Part shown: one piece after another, positions 7,464 through 16,700 of the stretch
How positions within the stretch are numbered: the first letter of the stretch is position 1
Layout: each line of letters opens with the position of its first letter
Assembly: GCA_013822345.1 (NCBI GenBank)
Contig: PNKH01000059.1
Location: forward strand, 1-47,125
DNA: 47,125 nt
From: Isosphaera sp.
GTDB taxonomy: Bacteria; Planctomycetota; Planctomycetia; Gemmatales; Gemmataceae
Reading direction: 5' to 3'
Translations under genes and position numbers: made by a program
Notes under the pieces: generated by a model
Databases searched by the model: none
Told to the model about the DNA's origin: nothing
Seen by the model: the letters and a program-made list of their open reading frames with translations, nothing else

Positions 7464-8201
7464 TCACTGCCCGACGATGTCACCCTTGGTCCCGGCGACG
7501 GCCTTGACCAGCTCGTCGATCTCGGCCTGCGGGACGTTGAACTTCTTCAGGGTGGCGACCAGGTGGCCGGCCAGCGCCCCGAACTCGGCGTCGGTGATCT
7601 TCATCCCGGTGTGGCTGGTCTTCATGTCCCGCCCGGTGTACTTCAGCGGCCCGCCGGCGGCGGCGCTGACGAACTCGACCAGCAGCTGCTCCAGGCGCTC
7701 GACCCCCTTGGCGTCGAGCTTGTACTTCCCGTCCCGGAAGAAGTTCACCTTCGGGTCGGTCGCGGCCGCCCCGACGAAGTCGTGGACCACCGCCCGGACC
7801 GCCTTCTCCCCGCCGAGCCGGTCCCACAGGCTCTTCTTCCCGTCCGGGCCGGGCATCGGGTGGGCCGGCGCCCCGGGGACCACCCCGGTGCACCCGGCGC
7901 CGGGCGCCGTGTAGACCGGGGCCGCGTACGACCCGGTGCACCCGAACCCGCCGGCGTAGTTGTACCCGCCGTGGCAGCCGGCCCCGCCGTCGCACCCGTT
8001 CCCCTTGTGCTTGCCGAACAGCCCGCCGCCGGACCGCATGCCCAGGAACCCGCCGCGGCCGGAGCACCCGCCGCCGGCGAACATCCCGCTGCACCCGTTC
8101 CCGGCGAACATCCCCCCGCCGTCGCACCCGTTGTTCCGCTTCCCGAACCCGGCCGAGTCCCCGGACCCGGTGACCGCGACCATCATCACCATCCCGTACA
8201 T
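7464..8201 (-). CDS. Group 1 truncated haemoglobin with Cys/Gly-rich N-terminal extension
   Basis: 245 aa. The C-terminal 120 residues are a group 1 truncated haemoglobin domain: SLWDRLGGEKAVRAVVHDF, FVSAAAGGPLKYTGRDMKTSH, then HLVATLKKFNVP. His197 in KTSHTGM aligns with the proximal haem ligand. The B10 position that is Tyr in mycobacterial HbN appears to be Val (HDFVGAA), which would change O2/NO handling. The N-terminal 110 residues are low-complexity Gly/Cys with seven cysteines, mostly as (N/G)GC(D/S)G repeats, not part of the globin family. There is no convincing signal peptide, although MYGMVMMVAV is mildly hydrophobic. It is convergent with the upstream DMT gene. Haem binding is inferred from family knowledge. 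Confidence 0.85.
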   Translation of the reverse strand: MYGMVMMVAVTGSGDSAGFGKRNNGCDGGGMFAGNGCSGMFAGGGCSGRGGFLGMRSGGGLFGKHKGNGCDGGAGCHGGYNYAGGFGCTGSYAAPVYTAPGAGCTGVVPGAPAHPMPGPDGKKSLWDRLGGEKAVRAVVHDFVGAAATDPKVNFFRDGKYKLDAKGVERLEQLLVEFVSAAAGGPLKYTGRDMKTSHTGMKITDAEFGALAGHLVATLKKFNVPQAEIDELVKAVAGTKGDIVGQ

Positions 8202-8439
8202 CGCACACCCCCGGTTGACCCCGGCCCCGACCCGCCCCCGTAGCGGGTCCGCGGTCTCTCCGCCCTGATGAGGGCCGACTTGGTAAGGGGATGGTATGGG
8301 GCGGGGGCCTGGGGCTCAACCACAGACTGGGCAAACTGGCGGGGCCGGGCGGTTTCCGGTAGCGGTTCTACCGCCCGCCCGCGCCACCCCGCCGGCCGCA
8401 ACCCCCGACCCGGCCGGCGCCACCCGCCCGCCCCCGGCG

Positions 8440-8445
8440 TACACT
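8440..8445 (+). promoter_or_regulatory. Possible -10 box (TACACT)
   Basis: TACACT lies 26 nt before the ABC-2 permease ATG. It is the same hexamer and context as at 99-104. No -35 match is visible. Confidence 0.3.
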
Positions 8446-8471
8446 CACCCGGCCCCCCCCCGAGGCCACCC

Positions 8472-9773
8472 ATGCCGCGCTGGTCGGTCGTCCGCCTGAT
8501 CGCCGCCCGGGAAGTCCGGGACCAGCTCCGCGACCGGCGGACGCTGTTCCTGATCCTCGGGCTCCCGGTCCTCATGTACCCGCTGTTCGTCGGGGTCGGG
8601 CTCCTGTACGCGGCCGCGGTCAAGGACAAGAAGTTGGTCGTCGCGGTGGCCGGGGCCGAGCACCTGCCGGGGCCGCGGGCGGATGTCTCGGCCGTCGCCG
8701 GGGCGGCCGCCGGGCACGCCGCGGCCGCCGGCGCGATCCCCCCGCTGCTGGTCGACGGCCGGTTCCCGCCCGCCTACCTGGCCGGCGACCCGGAGGGGAG
8801 CACCCTGGCGGTGGAACTGGTCCCCGGGGCGGACCAGGACACCCTGGCCCGGCGGGAGGCGGACGCGGTGCTGGTGGTCGACCCGGACTTCGCCGCCCGG
8901 CTCGCCCGCGGGGAGCGGGCGGCGGTCCGGGTGCTCGGGCGGGACGGGGAGGAGAACTCGAAGCTGGCCGTCGCCCGGCTGACCGGGGTGCTCCGGGCGT
9001 GGGCGGAGAAGGTGAAGGAGGCCCGGTTCGCCCGGGCCGGGCTGCCGGCTGACTTCGACCTCCCCATCGACATCAAGGACCCGCAGTCGGAGAAGCCGGC
9101 GGACAAGAAGATGTTCGACGAGATCCGGGACCTCCTGGTGAAGATGATCCCGTTCCTGCTGCTCATGTGGATGCTGACCGGGGCGATCTACCCGGCGGTC
9201 GACCTGACCGCCGGGGAGAAGGAGCGGGGGACGATGGAGACGCTGCTGATCAGCCCGGTCGAGCGGGCGGAGATCGTGTGGGGGAAGTTCCTGGCGGTGG
9301 CCGGGATGGGGTTCGGGACGGCCGTCTGGAACGTGCTGCTGATGGTCGTCGCCCTGGCGGTGGTGCAGGTGCTGCGGTCGTACGCGGTGGTGTCCCTGCC
9401 GGGGCTGGCGGCGTGCGTCCTGGCGGCGCTGCCGCTGGCCGCCCTGGTGGCCGCCGGGACCATGGCCCTCGGGGTGTTCGCCCGGAGCACCAAGGAGGGG
9501 AACTACTACATGGTCCCGATTTTCCTGGTCACCCTGCCGCTGGCGTACTGGAGCATGAGCCCCGGGAAGGAGTTGGACGGGTTCACCAGCTGGGTGCCGG
9601 TGGCCAACGCCCTGCTCTTGCAGCAGCGGCTGATGTCGGTCCGCCCGGACCCGTTCCCGTGGGCCCACCTGCCGGCGGTGGCGGTGTCGCTCGGGCTGTG
9701 CATCGGCCTGGCCCTGTGGGCGGCGGTCCGGCAGTTCAAGCGGGAGTCCGTCCTGTTCCGCCAGGCGGCGTAG
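8472..9773 (+). CDS. ABC-2 type transporter permease, NatB-like
   Basis: 433 aa. The first helix follows a basic N-terminus (EVRDQLRDRRTLFLILGLPVLMYPLF), as in NatB/ABC-2 permeases. A soluble domain of about 170 residues follows, then a cluster of helices starting LLVKMIPFLLLMWMLTGAIYPAVD. The signature stretch TAGEKERGTMETLLISPVERAEIVWGKF is typical of the family. The ATG at 8472 is preferred over a distal in-frame ATG (8268) because the upstream residues are Pro/Arg-rich and not conserved-looking. No NatA-type ATPase adjoins it; the next gene encodes an osmoprotectant-type ATPase 102 bp downstream. The substrate is unknown; Na+ export is only a family precedent. A fragment of its 3' region is duplicated at about 13306-13434. 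Confidence 0.85.
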   Translation: MPRWSVVRLIAAREVRDQLRDRRTLFLILGLPVLMYPLFVGVGLLYAAAVKDKKLVVAVAGAEHLPGPRADVSAVAGAAAGHAAAAGAIPPLLVDGRFPPAYLAGDPEGSTLAVELVPGADQDTLARREADAVLVVDPDFAARLARGERAAVRVLGRDGEENSKLAVARLTGVLRAWAEKVKEARFARAGLPADFDLPIDIKDPQSEKPADKKMFDEIRDLLVKMIPFLLLMWMLTGAIYPAVDLTAGEKERGTMETLLISPVERAEIVWGKFLAVAGMGFGTAVWNVLLMVVALAVVQVLRSYAVVSLPGLAACVLAALPLAALVAAGTMALGVFARSTKEGNYYMVPIFLVTLPLAYWSMSPGKELDGFTSWVPVANALLLQQRLMSVRPDPFPWAHLPAVAVSLGLCIGLALWAAVRQFKRESVLFRQAA

Positions 9774-9875
9774 GGGCGGGCCGTACGGCCTCCCCGGTCG
9801 GCCCGCTGGACACGCGGGTGGATCCGGGTCACAATCCGCGGGACCTCGCCCCCGCACCCGACCCGGAACCGACCC

Positions 9876-10658
9876 GTGATCGTCCTCGACGGCGTCAGCA
9901 AGTCCTACGACGGCGGCGCCACGTACTCCGTCCGGGAGCTGTCCCTGACCGTGCCGGCGGGGTCACTGCTGGCCCTCGTCGGCGGGTCCGGGTGCGGCAA
10001 GACCACCACGCTGAAGATGATCAACCGCCTGACCGAGCCCACCGCCGGGCGGGTCGAGGTCGACGGCCGGGACGTGCGGTCCGCCGACCCGGTGGAGCTG
10101 CGGCGCGGCATCGGGTACGTGTTCCAGGGCGTCGGCCTGTTCCCCCACCTGACCGTGGCCGACAACGTGGCGGTCGTCCCGCGGCTCCTCGGCTGGCCGC
10201 CGGGGCGGGTCGCGGCCCGGGTCGACGAGCTGCTGGAGATGGTCCACCTGCCGCCGGGGGAGTACCGCGGCCGCCGCCCGGACCAGTTGTCCGGCGGGCA
10301 GCAGCAGCGGGTCGGGTTCGCCCGGGCGCTGGCCGCCGGGCCGCGGGTGATGCTCCTCGACGAGCCGTTCGGGGCCCTCGACCCGGTGACCCGCGACGAG
10401 TTGCGGGACGAGTTCCTGGCGCTCCGCCGCCGCCTCGGGCTGACGGCCGTGATGGTGACCCACGACATGACCGAGGCCCTCCTGTCGGCCGACCGGATCG
10501 CGGTCATGAGCGGCGGTCGGCTGCTCCGCCTCGGGCGGCCGTGCGAGCTGCTGACCGACCCCGGCGACCCGTTCGTCGCCGAGCTGATGTCCGGGCCGAA
10601 GCGGCAGGCCGAGCGGCTGGAGGCCCTGGTCGCGGGGGCCGGGGAGGCGCGGCCGTGA
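9876..10658 (+). CDS. Osmoprotectant (glycine betaine/carnitine/choline-type) ABC transporter ATP-binding protein
   Basis: 260 aa from a GTG start. All ABC ATPase motifs are present: Walker A GGSGCGKTT (about 36-44), Q-loop GYVFQGVGLFPHLT, signature LSGGQQQRVGFARAL, Walker B VMLLDEPFGALDP and the switch HIS in VMVTHDMTEAL. The FQGVGLFPH variant and the GALDPVTRDEL stretch resemble OpuCA/ProV/YehX-type importers. It lacks the C-terminal CBS domains of OpuCA/OpuA; the C-terminus is short. The next gene overlaps it by 4 nt (GTGA), so the two are translationally coupled. Together they would form an importer for a quaternary amine. Confidence 0.9.
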   Translation: MIVLDGVSKSYDGGATYSVRELSLTVPAGSLLALVGGSGCGKTTTLKMINRLTEPTAGRVEVDGRDVRSADPVELRRGIGYVFQGVGLFPHLTVADNVAVVPRLLGWPPGRVAARVDELLEMVHLPPGEYRGRRPDQLSGGQQQRVGFARALAAGPRVMLLDEPFGALDPVTRDELRDEFLALRRRLGLTAVMVTHDMTEALLSADRIAVMSGGRLLRLGRPCELLTDPGDPFVAELMSGPKRQAERLEALVAGAGEARP

Positions 10659-12175
10659 GCGAGACGATGCGGGACCTCGTGGCGAACCTGCCGGCGTACC
10701 TCGGCGGGCACATGCTGCTGTCGGTCGCGGCGCTGGCCGCGGCGCTGGCCGTCAGCCTCCCGCTCGGGGTCGCCGCGAGCCGGCGGCCGCGGCTGGCGGA
10801 GGTGTCGCTGGCGGTCGCCGGGGTCATCCAGACGGTGCCCGGCCTGGCCCTCCTGGCCCTGCTGATGCTCCTCCTGAACGAGCGGACCGGGTTCCTGCCG
10901 GCGTTCCTGGCGCTGGCCCTGTACGGCGTGCTGCCGATCCTGGCGAACACGGTCGTCGGCATCCGCGGGGTCGACCCGGCGCTGACGGAGGCGGCCCGCG
11001 GGCTGGGCATGAGCGGCCGGCAGACCCTCTGGCGGGTGGAACTGCCGCTGGCCGCCCCGGTCCTCATCGGCGGGGTCCGGACCGCCACCGTCCTGGTCGT
11101 CGGCACCGCCACGCTGGCCACGCCCGTCGGCGGGCAGAGCCTGGGGAACTACATCTTCGCCGGCATCGCCACCCTGAACCACGCGTCCACGGCGTTCGGG
11201 TGCGTCGCGGCGGCGCTGCTGGCGGTCGGCCTGGACCAACTCGTCCGCCTGCTGGAGGTCGCGGCCCGGCGGCGGAGCCGGCGGCTGGCGTGCGCCGCGG
11301 CCGCCGGGCTGCTCCTGGTGGTCGCCGGCGGGCTGTACGAGCCCGTCTCCCGGTGGCTCGGCGGGGGGAACCGCGCCGTCGTCGCCTGCGCGTCGTTCAC
11401 CGAGCAGTACACCCTGTCCCACGCCCTGGCCCGGAGGCTGGAGGCGGCCGGATTCCACACCGAGCGGCGGGAGGGGATGGGGTACGGCATGCTGCACGTC
11501 GCCCTCCGGCGGGGGGATGTCGACTGCATGGTCGCCTACACCGGCGACGTGTGGACCATGCTCATGAAGCGGCAGGACTTCTCCGAGCGGGAGTCGATGC
11601 GGGCGGAGGTGGTGCGGTTCCTCGAGGAGGAGTACGGTGTCGTCTGCGTGGGCCGGCTGGGGTACGAGAACGCCTACGCGCTGGCGATCACCCGCCGGCG
11701 GGCGGAGGAGTGGAAGGTGGATTCGATCGCCGACCTGGCCCGGCGCGGCCAGCCGCTGAGGATCGCCGGCGACATCGGCGTGTTCCACCGGCCGGAATGG
11801 CAGCGGCTCCGGGAGAGGTACCCGCTCGGGAACGCGGAGCCGGTGACGATGGACCAGTCGCTCACCTACGGGGCGTTGGCCGCGGGGGAGGTCGACGCCG
11901 TCCTCGCCTACTCCAGCGACGGCCGGATCAAGTTGTTCGGCCTGCAGTTGCTCGCCGACCCGGCCGAGGTGTTCCCGCCGTACGACGCCCTGCTGCTCGT
12001 GTCCCGCGCCGCCGCCGCGCGCCCCGGGTTCGTGGACGCGGTGCGGCCGCTGGTCGGGGCCATCGACCCGGACACCATCCAGGAGGCGAACGGGCGGGTT
12101 GACGTGGGTCAGCAGCCGCCCCGGCGCGTGGCCGAGTGGCTGCTGGACAAGATCGAGAGTGGGACGCGCCGATGA
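10655..12175 (+). CDS. Fused permease / substrate-binding protein of an osmoprotectant ABC importer
   Basis: 506 aa from GTG 10655, overlapping the ATPase stop by 4 nt. Residues 1-210 form the permease: five or six helices, with the EAA-type loop TEAARGLGMSGRQTLWRVELPLAAPVLIGGVRTA and GNYIFAGIATL. A further helix (about 215-235) leads into a type II binding domain beginning VVACASFTEQYTLSHALARRLE, with GMGYGMLHVALRRGDVDCMVAYTGD, then MDQSLTYGALAAGEVDAVLAYSSDGRI, typical of the OpuAC/OpuF/YehZ-like group. Such fusions are known (OpuF/EgtU-like). The ligand is not readable: glycine betaine, choline, carnitine or ergothioneine are all possible. The Rieske oxygenase gene that overlaps its stop favours a methylated amine. 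Confidence 0.9.
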   Translation: MSETMRDLVANLPAYLGGHMLLSVAALAAALAVSLPLGVAASRRPRLAEVSLAVAGVIQTVPGLALLALLMLLLNERTGFLPAFLALALYGVLPILANTVVGIRGVDPALTEAARGLGMSGRQTLWRVELPLAAPVLIGGVRTATVLVVGTATLATPVGGQSLGNYIFAGIATLNHASTAFGCVAAALLAVGLDQLVRLLEVAARRRSRRLACAAAAGLLLVVAGGLYEPVSRWLGGGNRAVVACASFTEQYTLSHALARRLEAAGFHTERREGMGYGMLHVALRRGDVDCMVAYTGDVWTMLMKRQDFSERESMRAEVVRFLEEEYGVVCVGRLGYENAYALAITRRRAEEWKVDSIADLARRGQPLRIAGDIGVFHRPEWQRLRERYPLGNAEPVTMDQSLTYGALAAGEVDAVLAYSSDGRIKLFGLQLLADPAEVFPPYDALLLVSRAAAARPGFVDAVRPLVGAIDPDTIQEANGRVDVGQQPPRRVAEWLLDKIESGTRR

Positions 12176-13275
12176 CCCCGTTCCCGTCCCCCGAAGAGGC
12201 GGCCCGGCTCGCGCTCGACCTCGACCGCGGCGTCTCGCTCCCGGCGTCGTGGTACACCGACCCCGCCGTCCTCGCGCGGGAGCACGACCGGATCTTCCGG
12301 CGCGGCTGGCAGTACGTCGGCCGGGCCGACCAGCTCGCCCGGCCGGGGGACTACGTCACCGGCGAGGCGGGGGGCGTGCCGGTCGTGGTGGTGCGGGCGG
12401 AGCAGGGGCTGCGGGGGTTCGTCAACGTCTGCCGCCACCGCCGGCACCTGGTGGCGGTCGGGGCGGGGAACGGCACGCTCCTGCGGTGCCCGTACCACGG
12501 CTGGTGCTACGACCTCGACGGGCGGCTGCGGTCGGCCCCGCGGGCGGACCGGGAGCCCGGGTTCGACCCGACCGGCCTCTCGCTCCTGCCCGTCCGGGTG
12601 GACGGCTGGGGGCCGTTCGTGTTCGCCAACGCGGACCCCGGGGCCGGGCCGCTGGCGAGCACCCTCGGCGACCTCCCGGATATCGCGGCCCGCAACGGGC
12701 TGGACTTCGCCGGGCTGCGGTTCCGCTCGCGGGAGGGGTGGCGGGCGGCGGGGAACTGGAAGGTGCTGCTGGAGAACTACCTGGAGTGCTACCACTGCCC
12801 GGTGGCGCACCCGGGGTTCAGCTCGGTGGTCGATGTCCGCCCGGACGCCTACTCGCTGCACGCGGGCGAGTGGTTCAGCGCCCAGACCGCGCCGGCGCGC
12901 TCCGGGGCCCCGCGGGCGGCCTACGACGCGGGCGGGCCGGTGGCGCTGGCCCAGTACTACTACCTCTGGCCGAACCTCACCCTCAGCACCCACCCCGGAC
13001 ACCCGAACCTGGCGGTCCACGTCTGGCTCCCGGACGGGCCGGACCACACCCGCGGGTTCACCGACCGCTTCTTCCCGCCGGACGCGCCGGAAGAGTTCGT
13101 CCGGGCGCTGGCGGAGTTCACCCGCCAGGTGGTCACCGAGGACCAGTCCCTGACCGCCTCGGTGCAACTCGGCCTGAGGGCGGGCCTGCCGGAGCGGGGC
13201 CGCCTGCTGCCCCGCAGCGAGCGGCTGGTCCTCCACTTCCAGAAGTTGGTCCTGCGGGCGCTGTCTGCGGGTTAA
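12172..13275 (+). CDS. Rieske [2Fe-2S] aromatic-ring-hydroxylating-type oxygenase alpha subunit (probable quaternary-amine monooxygenase)
   Basis: 367 aa. ATG 12172 overlaps the upstream stop (ATGA), indicating coupling. The Rieske cluster motif is C87-x-H89-x16-C106-x2-H109. The mononuclear iron site has the usual ENYLECYHCPVAH (H208 and H213 as ligands). The short length and the C-terminal half (YYLWPNLTLSTHPGHPNLAVHVWLPDGP) resemble the GbcA/CntA/stachydrine-demethylase branch rather than true ring hydroxylases. The likely reaction is oxidative N-demethylation of the compound imported by the two preceding gene products. No ferredoxin/FAD reductase (GbcB/CntB type) is encoded in the window, so electrons must come from elsewhere. 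The exact substrate is inferred from context only. Confidence 0.88.
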   Translation: MTPFPSPEEAARLALDLDRGVSLPASWYTDPAVLAREHDRIFRRGWQYVGRADQLARPGDYVTGEAGGVPVVVVRAEQGLRGFVNVCRHRRHLVAVGAGNGTLLRCPYHGWCYDLDGRLRSAPRADREPGFDPTGLSLLPVRVDGWGPFVFANADPGAGPLASTLGDLPDIAARNGLDFAGLRFRSREGWRAAGNWKVLLENYLECYHCPVAHPGFSSVVDVRPDAYSLHAGEWFSAQTAPARSGAPRAAYDAGGPVALAQYYYLWPNLTLSTHPGHPNLAVHVWLPDGPDHTRGFTDRFFPPDAPEEFVRALAEFTRQVVTEDQSLTASVQLGLRAGLPERGRLLPRSERLVLHFQKLVLRALSAG

Positions 13276-13737
13276 GCCTCCGGCCAGCGGCGGGCGGCGG
13301 GAGGGGTCACCTGGCCGCCGGCCTACAGGAGCACGGGCCCCGGGAAGGAGCTGGACGGGTTCACCGGCCGGGTGCCGGTGGCCAACGCCCTCCTGCTCCG
13401 GCAGCGGCTCATGTCCGTGCGGCCCGAAACGAGCGCCGGGAGCGTAACGCCCCGGAATCCGTCCCCCGCGCGACCGGTTTCCGACCCGGCCGCAACTCCC
13501 CTCGCAGCGGACCGGAAAAACCCGCCGGAGTTCGCCGGCCGGGGCGATCATCGATTCTCGCCCCGTCGGAACCGCGCAACGGTTGATTCACAGTTGTTGT
13601 CTCATAATTTTCTTTTCCCGATCGGCCTCGGGTGGGGGACGTTCGGACAGCCGGACGGTGCTAGTTACCCTCACAGTCGTTGAACTGCCTGGCTGGCCCG
13701 ACGGCGCCCGTGGCGACCGGCGGGCCGGGGGGGTCAG
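13276..13737. other. 462-bp intergenic region
   Basis: It holds a relic of an ABC-2 permease gene (about 13306-13434) and an AT-rich island at about 13576-13617 (GATTCACAGTTGTTG, CTCATAATTTTC) that contrasts with the surrounding very high GC. The island probably carries the promoter of the DUF4347 gene, but no -35/-10 pair with correct spacing is clear. The rest has no recognisable content. Confidence 0.6.
13306..13434 (+). pseudogene. Relic of NatB-like permease C-terminal region
   Basis: In one frame this reads GVTWPPAYRSTGPGKELDG, then FTGRVPVANALLLRQRLMSV. This closely matches VTLPLAYWSMSPGKELDG and FTSWVPVANALLLQQRLMSV of the permease encoded at 8472-9773. Similarity starts near GTCACC (about 13308) and is lost after about 13434. 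Nothing upstream or downstream matches the rest of the permease, so it is a truncated duplicate about 3.5 kb from its relative. Confidence 0.85.
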
Positions 13738-16700
13738 ATGAACCGCAAGGCATCCGGCCGTCGGTCATGGGTCCACCGGTCGACCGCGTGGTGGTGGGCC
13801 GTCCGCCCCGCGTTCGCCGGCCGCCCCCGGCCCGTCGGCCCGCGCGCCCGCCTGGGCGTGGAGAGCCTGGAGGGGCGGTCGCTGATGAGCGCGGCCCTCG
13901 CCGGGATGGCGGACCTCCCCCGGGTCGCCGGCGGCTCCCTCCTCGGACTCGCGGCGGTCGTCCGCTCCCCCCACGCCCCGGACGACTCCGGCCCGCCGGT
14001 CGTCCCGGTCGCCCCGCCGGCGGCCGCGGGGCGGACCCGCGAGGTCGTCTTCGTCGACGCGACCGTGCCGGACTCGGCCGCGCTGGTCGGCGAACTCCTG
14101 GCGGGGATCGACCCGGCCCGCCGGGTCGAGGTGGTCGTCCTGGACCCGGCCGCCGACGGGGTCGCGCAGGTGGGCGCGCACCTCGGCCGGTACGCGGGGC
14201 TGGACGCCGTCCACCTGGTCGGGCACGGCGGGGCCGGGGCGCTGCACCTCGGCGGGACGCGGCTGACGGCCGCCGACCTCGGGCGGCACGCCGCCGCGCT
14301 GGCCGGGTGGCGGGCCGCCCTGTCGGCCGACGCCGACCTCCTGCTGTACGGGTGCGACGTGGCCGCGGGCGACGCCGGCCGGGCGCTGGTCCGCGGGCTG
14401 GCCGGGCTGACCGGGGCGGACGTGGCGGCGAGCGACGACCGGACCGGGGGCGCGGCCCGGGGCGGGGACTGGGAGCTGGAGTTCCGGCACGGGGCGGTCG
14501 AGGCCGGGGCCCTGTCGGCCGGGGCGGGGTGGTCCGGGGTGCTGGCGGTCCAGACCCTGTTCCTGAAGGGGGACACGACGCCGCCGTTCTCCCCGCTGTC
14601 GTCGACCGCCCCGACGGCGACGGCGCTGCCGAACTACGACCCCGGGCGGGACGCGTTCGCCGGGCTGCTGGTGCAGAAGGGGGCGGGCGGGCACGCCGAG
14701 ACGGACGCGGTGAAGTACCACCTGTTCCAGAACCCGGTGGGGGCGGTGTCGCTGGGCGGGCCGGCGACGCTCACCTTCTGGAGCGCGATGAAGGACTTCA
14801 CGACCGGGAAGACCGGTTCGGTGACCGCGTACCTGGTCGACACGAACGCGTCGGGCGGCAGCCGCACCCTGGTCGCGCAGGGCTCGGTCACCCGGGCGAA
14901 CTGGGGCGGGGGGACGTGGGAGGAGTTCGTCATCAACTTCGGCACCGTGAACCACACGGTGGCGGCGAGCCGCTCCCTCGGGGTGGTGGTCGTCGTCAAC
15001 AACGGCTCCGACGACGACCTGTGGTTCGCCTACGACACGACGGCCTTCCCCAGTCGGCTGCAGTACACGACCGCCAACGGTGCCCCGGCCGCCACCGCCG
15101 ACGCCTACGCGGTGGCCGAGGACGGGGTGCTGACCGTCGCCGGCCCCGGGGTCCTGGCCAACGACGCCGACCCGGACGCCGACGCCCTCACCGCCGTCCT
15201 CGTCACCGGCCCGGCCCACGGGTCGCTCACCCTGAACCCGGGCGGCGGGTTCGTGTACACCCCGGCCGCGGACTTCCACGGGACCGACCAGTTCACCTAC
15301 CGGGCCGCCGACGGCACCGCCCAGAGCCCCCCGGTGACCGTCAGCGTCACCGTCACCCCGGTGAACGACCCGCCGGCGGCGGCCGGGGACGCCTACGCGG
15401 TGGCCGAGGACGGGGTGCTGACCGTGGCCGGGCCCGGGGTCCTCGCCAACGACGCCGACCCGGACGCGGACCCGCTGTCGGCCGTCCTCGTGACCGGCCC
15501 GGCCCACGGCACCCTGACGCTCAACCCGAACGGCGGGTTCGTGTACACGCCCGCGGCGGACTTCCACGGCACCGACCAGTTCACCTACCGGGCCGGCGAC
15601 GGGAATGGTGGGACGGCCACCGCCACCGTGACCGTCATCGTCAACCCCACCGCCGACCCCCCGGCCGCCCCGGCGGGCGGCACCCTGCCGCCGCAGGTCG
15701 CCACCCAGGGCTCCCCCTTCACCTACCAGGTCCCGGCGTTCGCCGACCCGGACGGGGACGCCCTGACCTACGCGGCGACGCTCGCCGACGGGTCGGCCCT
15801 CCCCGGGTGGCTGGCGTTCGACCCCGCCACCCGCACCCTCACCGGCACCCCGGGCCAGGCCGACATCGGGCCGGTCACCGTCCGGGTCACCGCCACCGAC
15901 CCGACCGGGGCCGCGGCCGCCGCCACGGTCTCCCTGACCGTCGGCGACACGAACGACCCGCCGGCGGCCGCCGGTGACGCCACGGTCGTCGGCCAGGGGA
16001 GGGTGATCACGATCGATGTCCGGGCGTTCGCCAGCGACCTCGACGGCGACGCCCTGACCGTCTCGGCGTTCACCCAGCCGGACCACGGCACCCTCGTCCT
16101 CGGCCCCGACGGCGTCCTCGTCTACACCCCCCGCGACGACTTCCACGGGACGGACCGATTCACCTACCGGGTCACCGACGGCGCCCTGGAGAGCGGCACG
16201 GCCGCCGTCACCCTGATCGTCCCGCCGCCCGCGCCCGGGCCCCGGCCGCCCGCCGCCGGCGAGGAGTTGGCCCCCGCACCGGCGCCCGTGGTGCCGGCGG
16301 GCGGCGCGGGGGGCGACGCGCCGGTCTCGTTCGCCCTCCTCCCGCCCGCGGAGCCGGCCGCCGACCGCGGGCCGCTCGCACCGCCGGGCGAGCCGGCGGC
16401 CCCGGTCCGGCAGGACCTCGGGGACGGGACGCCGTCGCCCGCCGCGGACCCGGCCGGGAACTCGGCGGCGCGCGGTGCCGGGGGCGGGGGCGGGTCCGCG
16501 GCGGGCGGGGTCCGGGCCGAGGGTGCCGAGGGCGCGGACGCCCCGCAGCCGGCGCCGGCGGCCCCGGCGCCCGGCGGGGCGCCGCCCGCGCCGGCCGGGA
16601 ACGTCCCGGGCGCCGAAGACACCAACATTCCCCCCCCGCGGCTCAGCGACCGTGCCGCCCGGCCGGGCGGGGCCGTGACGACCGCCCCGGCCCCCGCCCC

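Noticed and set aside
8268-8471. N-terminal extension of the ABC-2 permease from ATG 8268
   Set aside because: The 68 residues are Pro/Arg/Gly-rich without domain character and span the putative promoter; ATG 8472 fits the family start.
13576-13617. sigma70 promoter TTGATT...CATAAT before the DUF4347 gene
   Set aside because: The spacer is only about 14 nt, too short; only an AT-rich island is claimed.
15085-15660. Direct repeats as a CRISPR-like array
   Set aside because: They are two 288-bp coding repeats for cadherin-like domains with no spacers.
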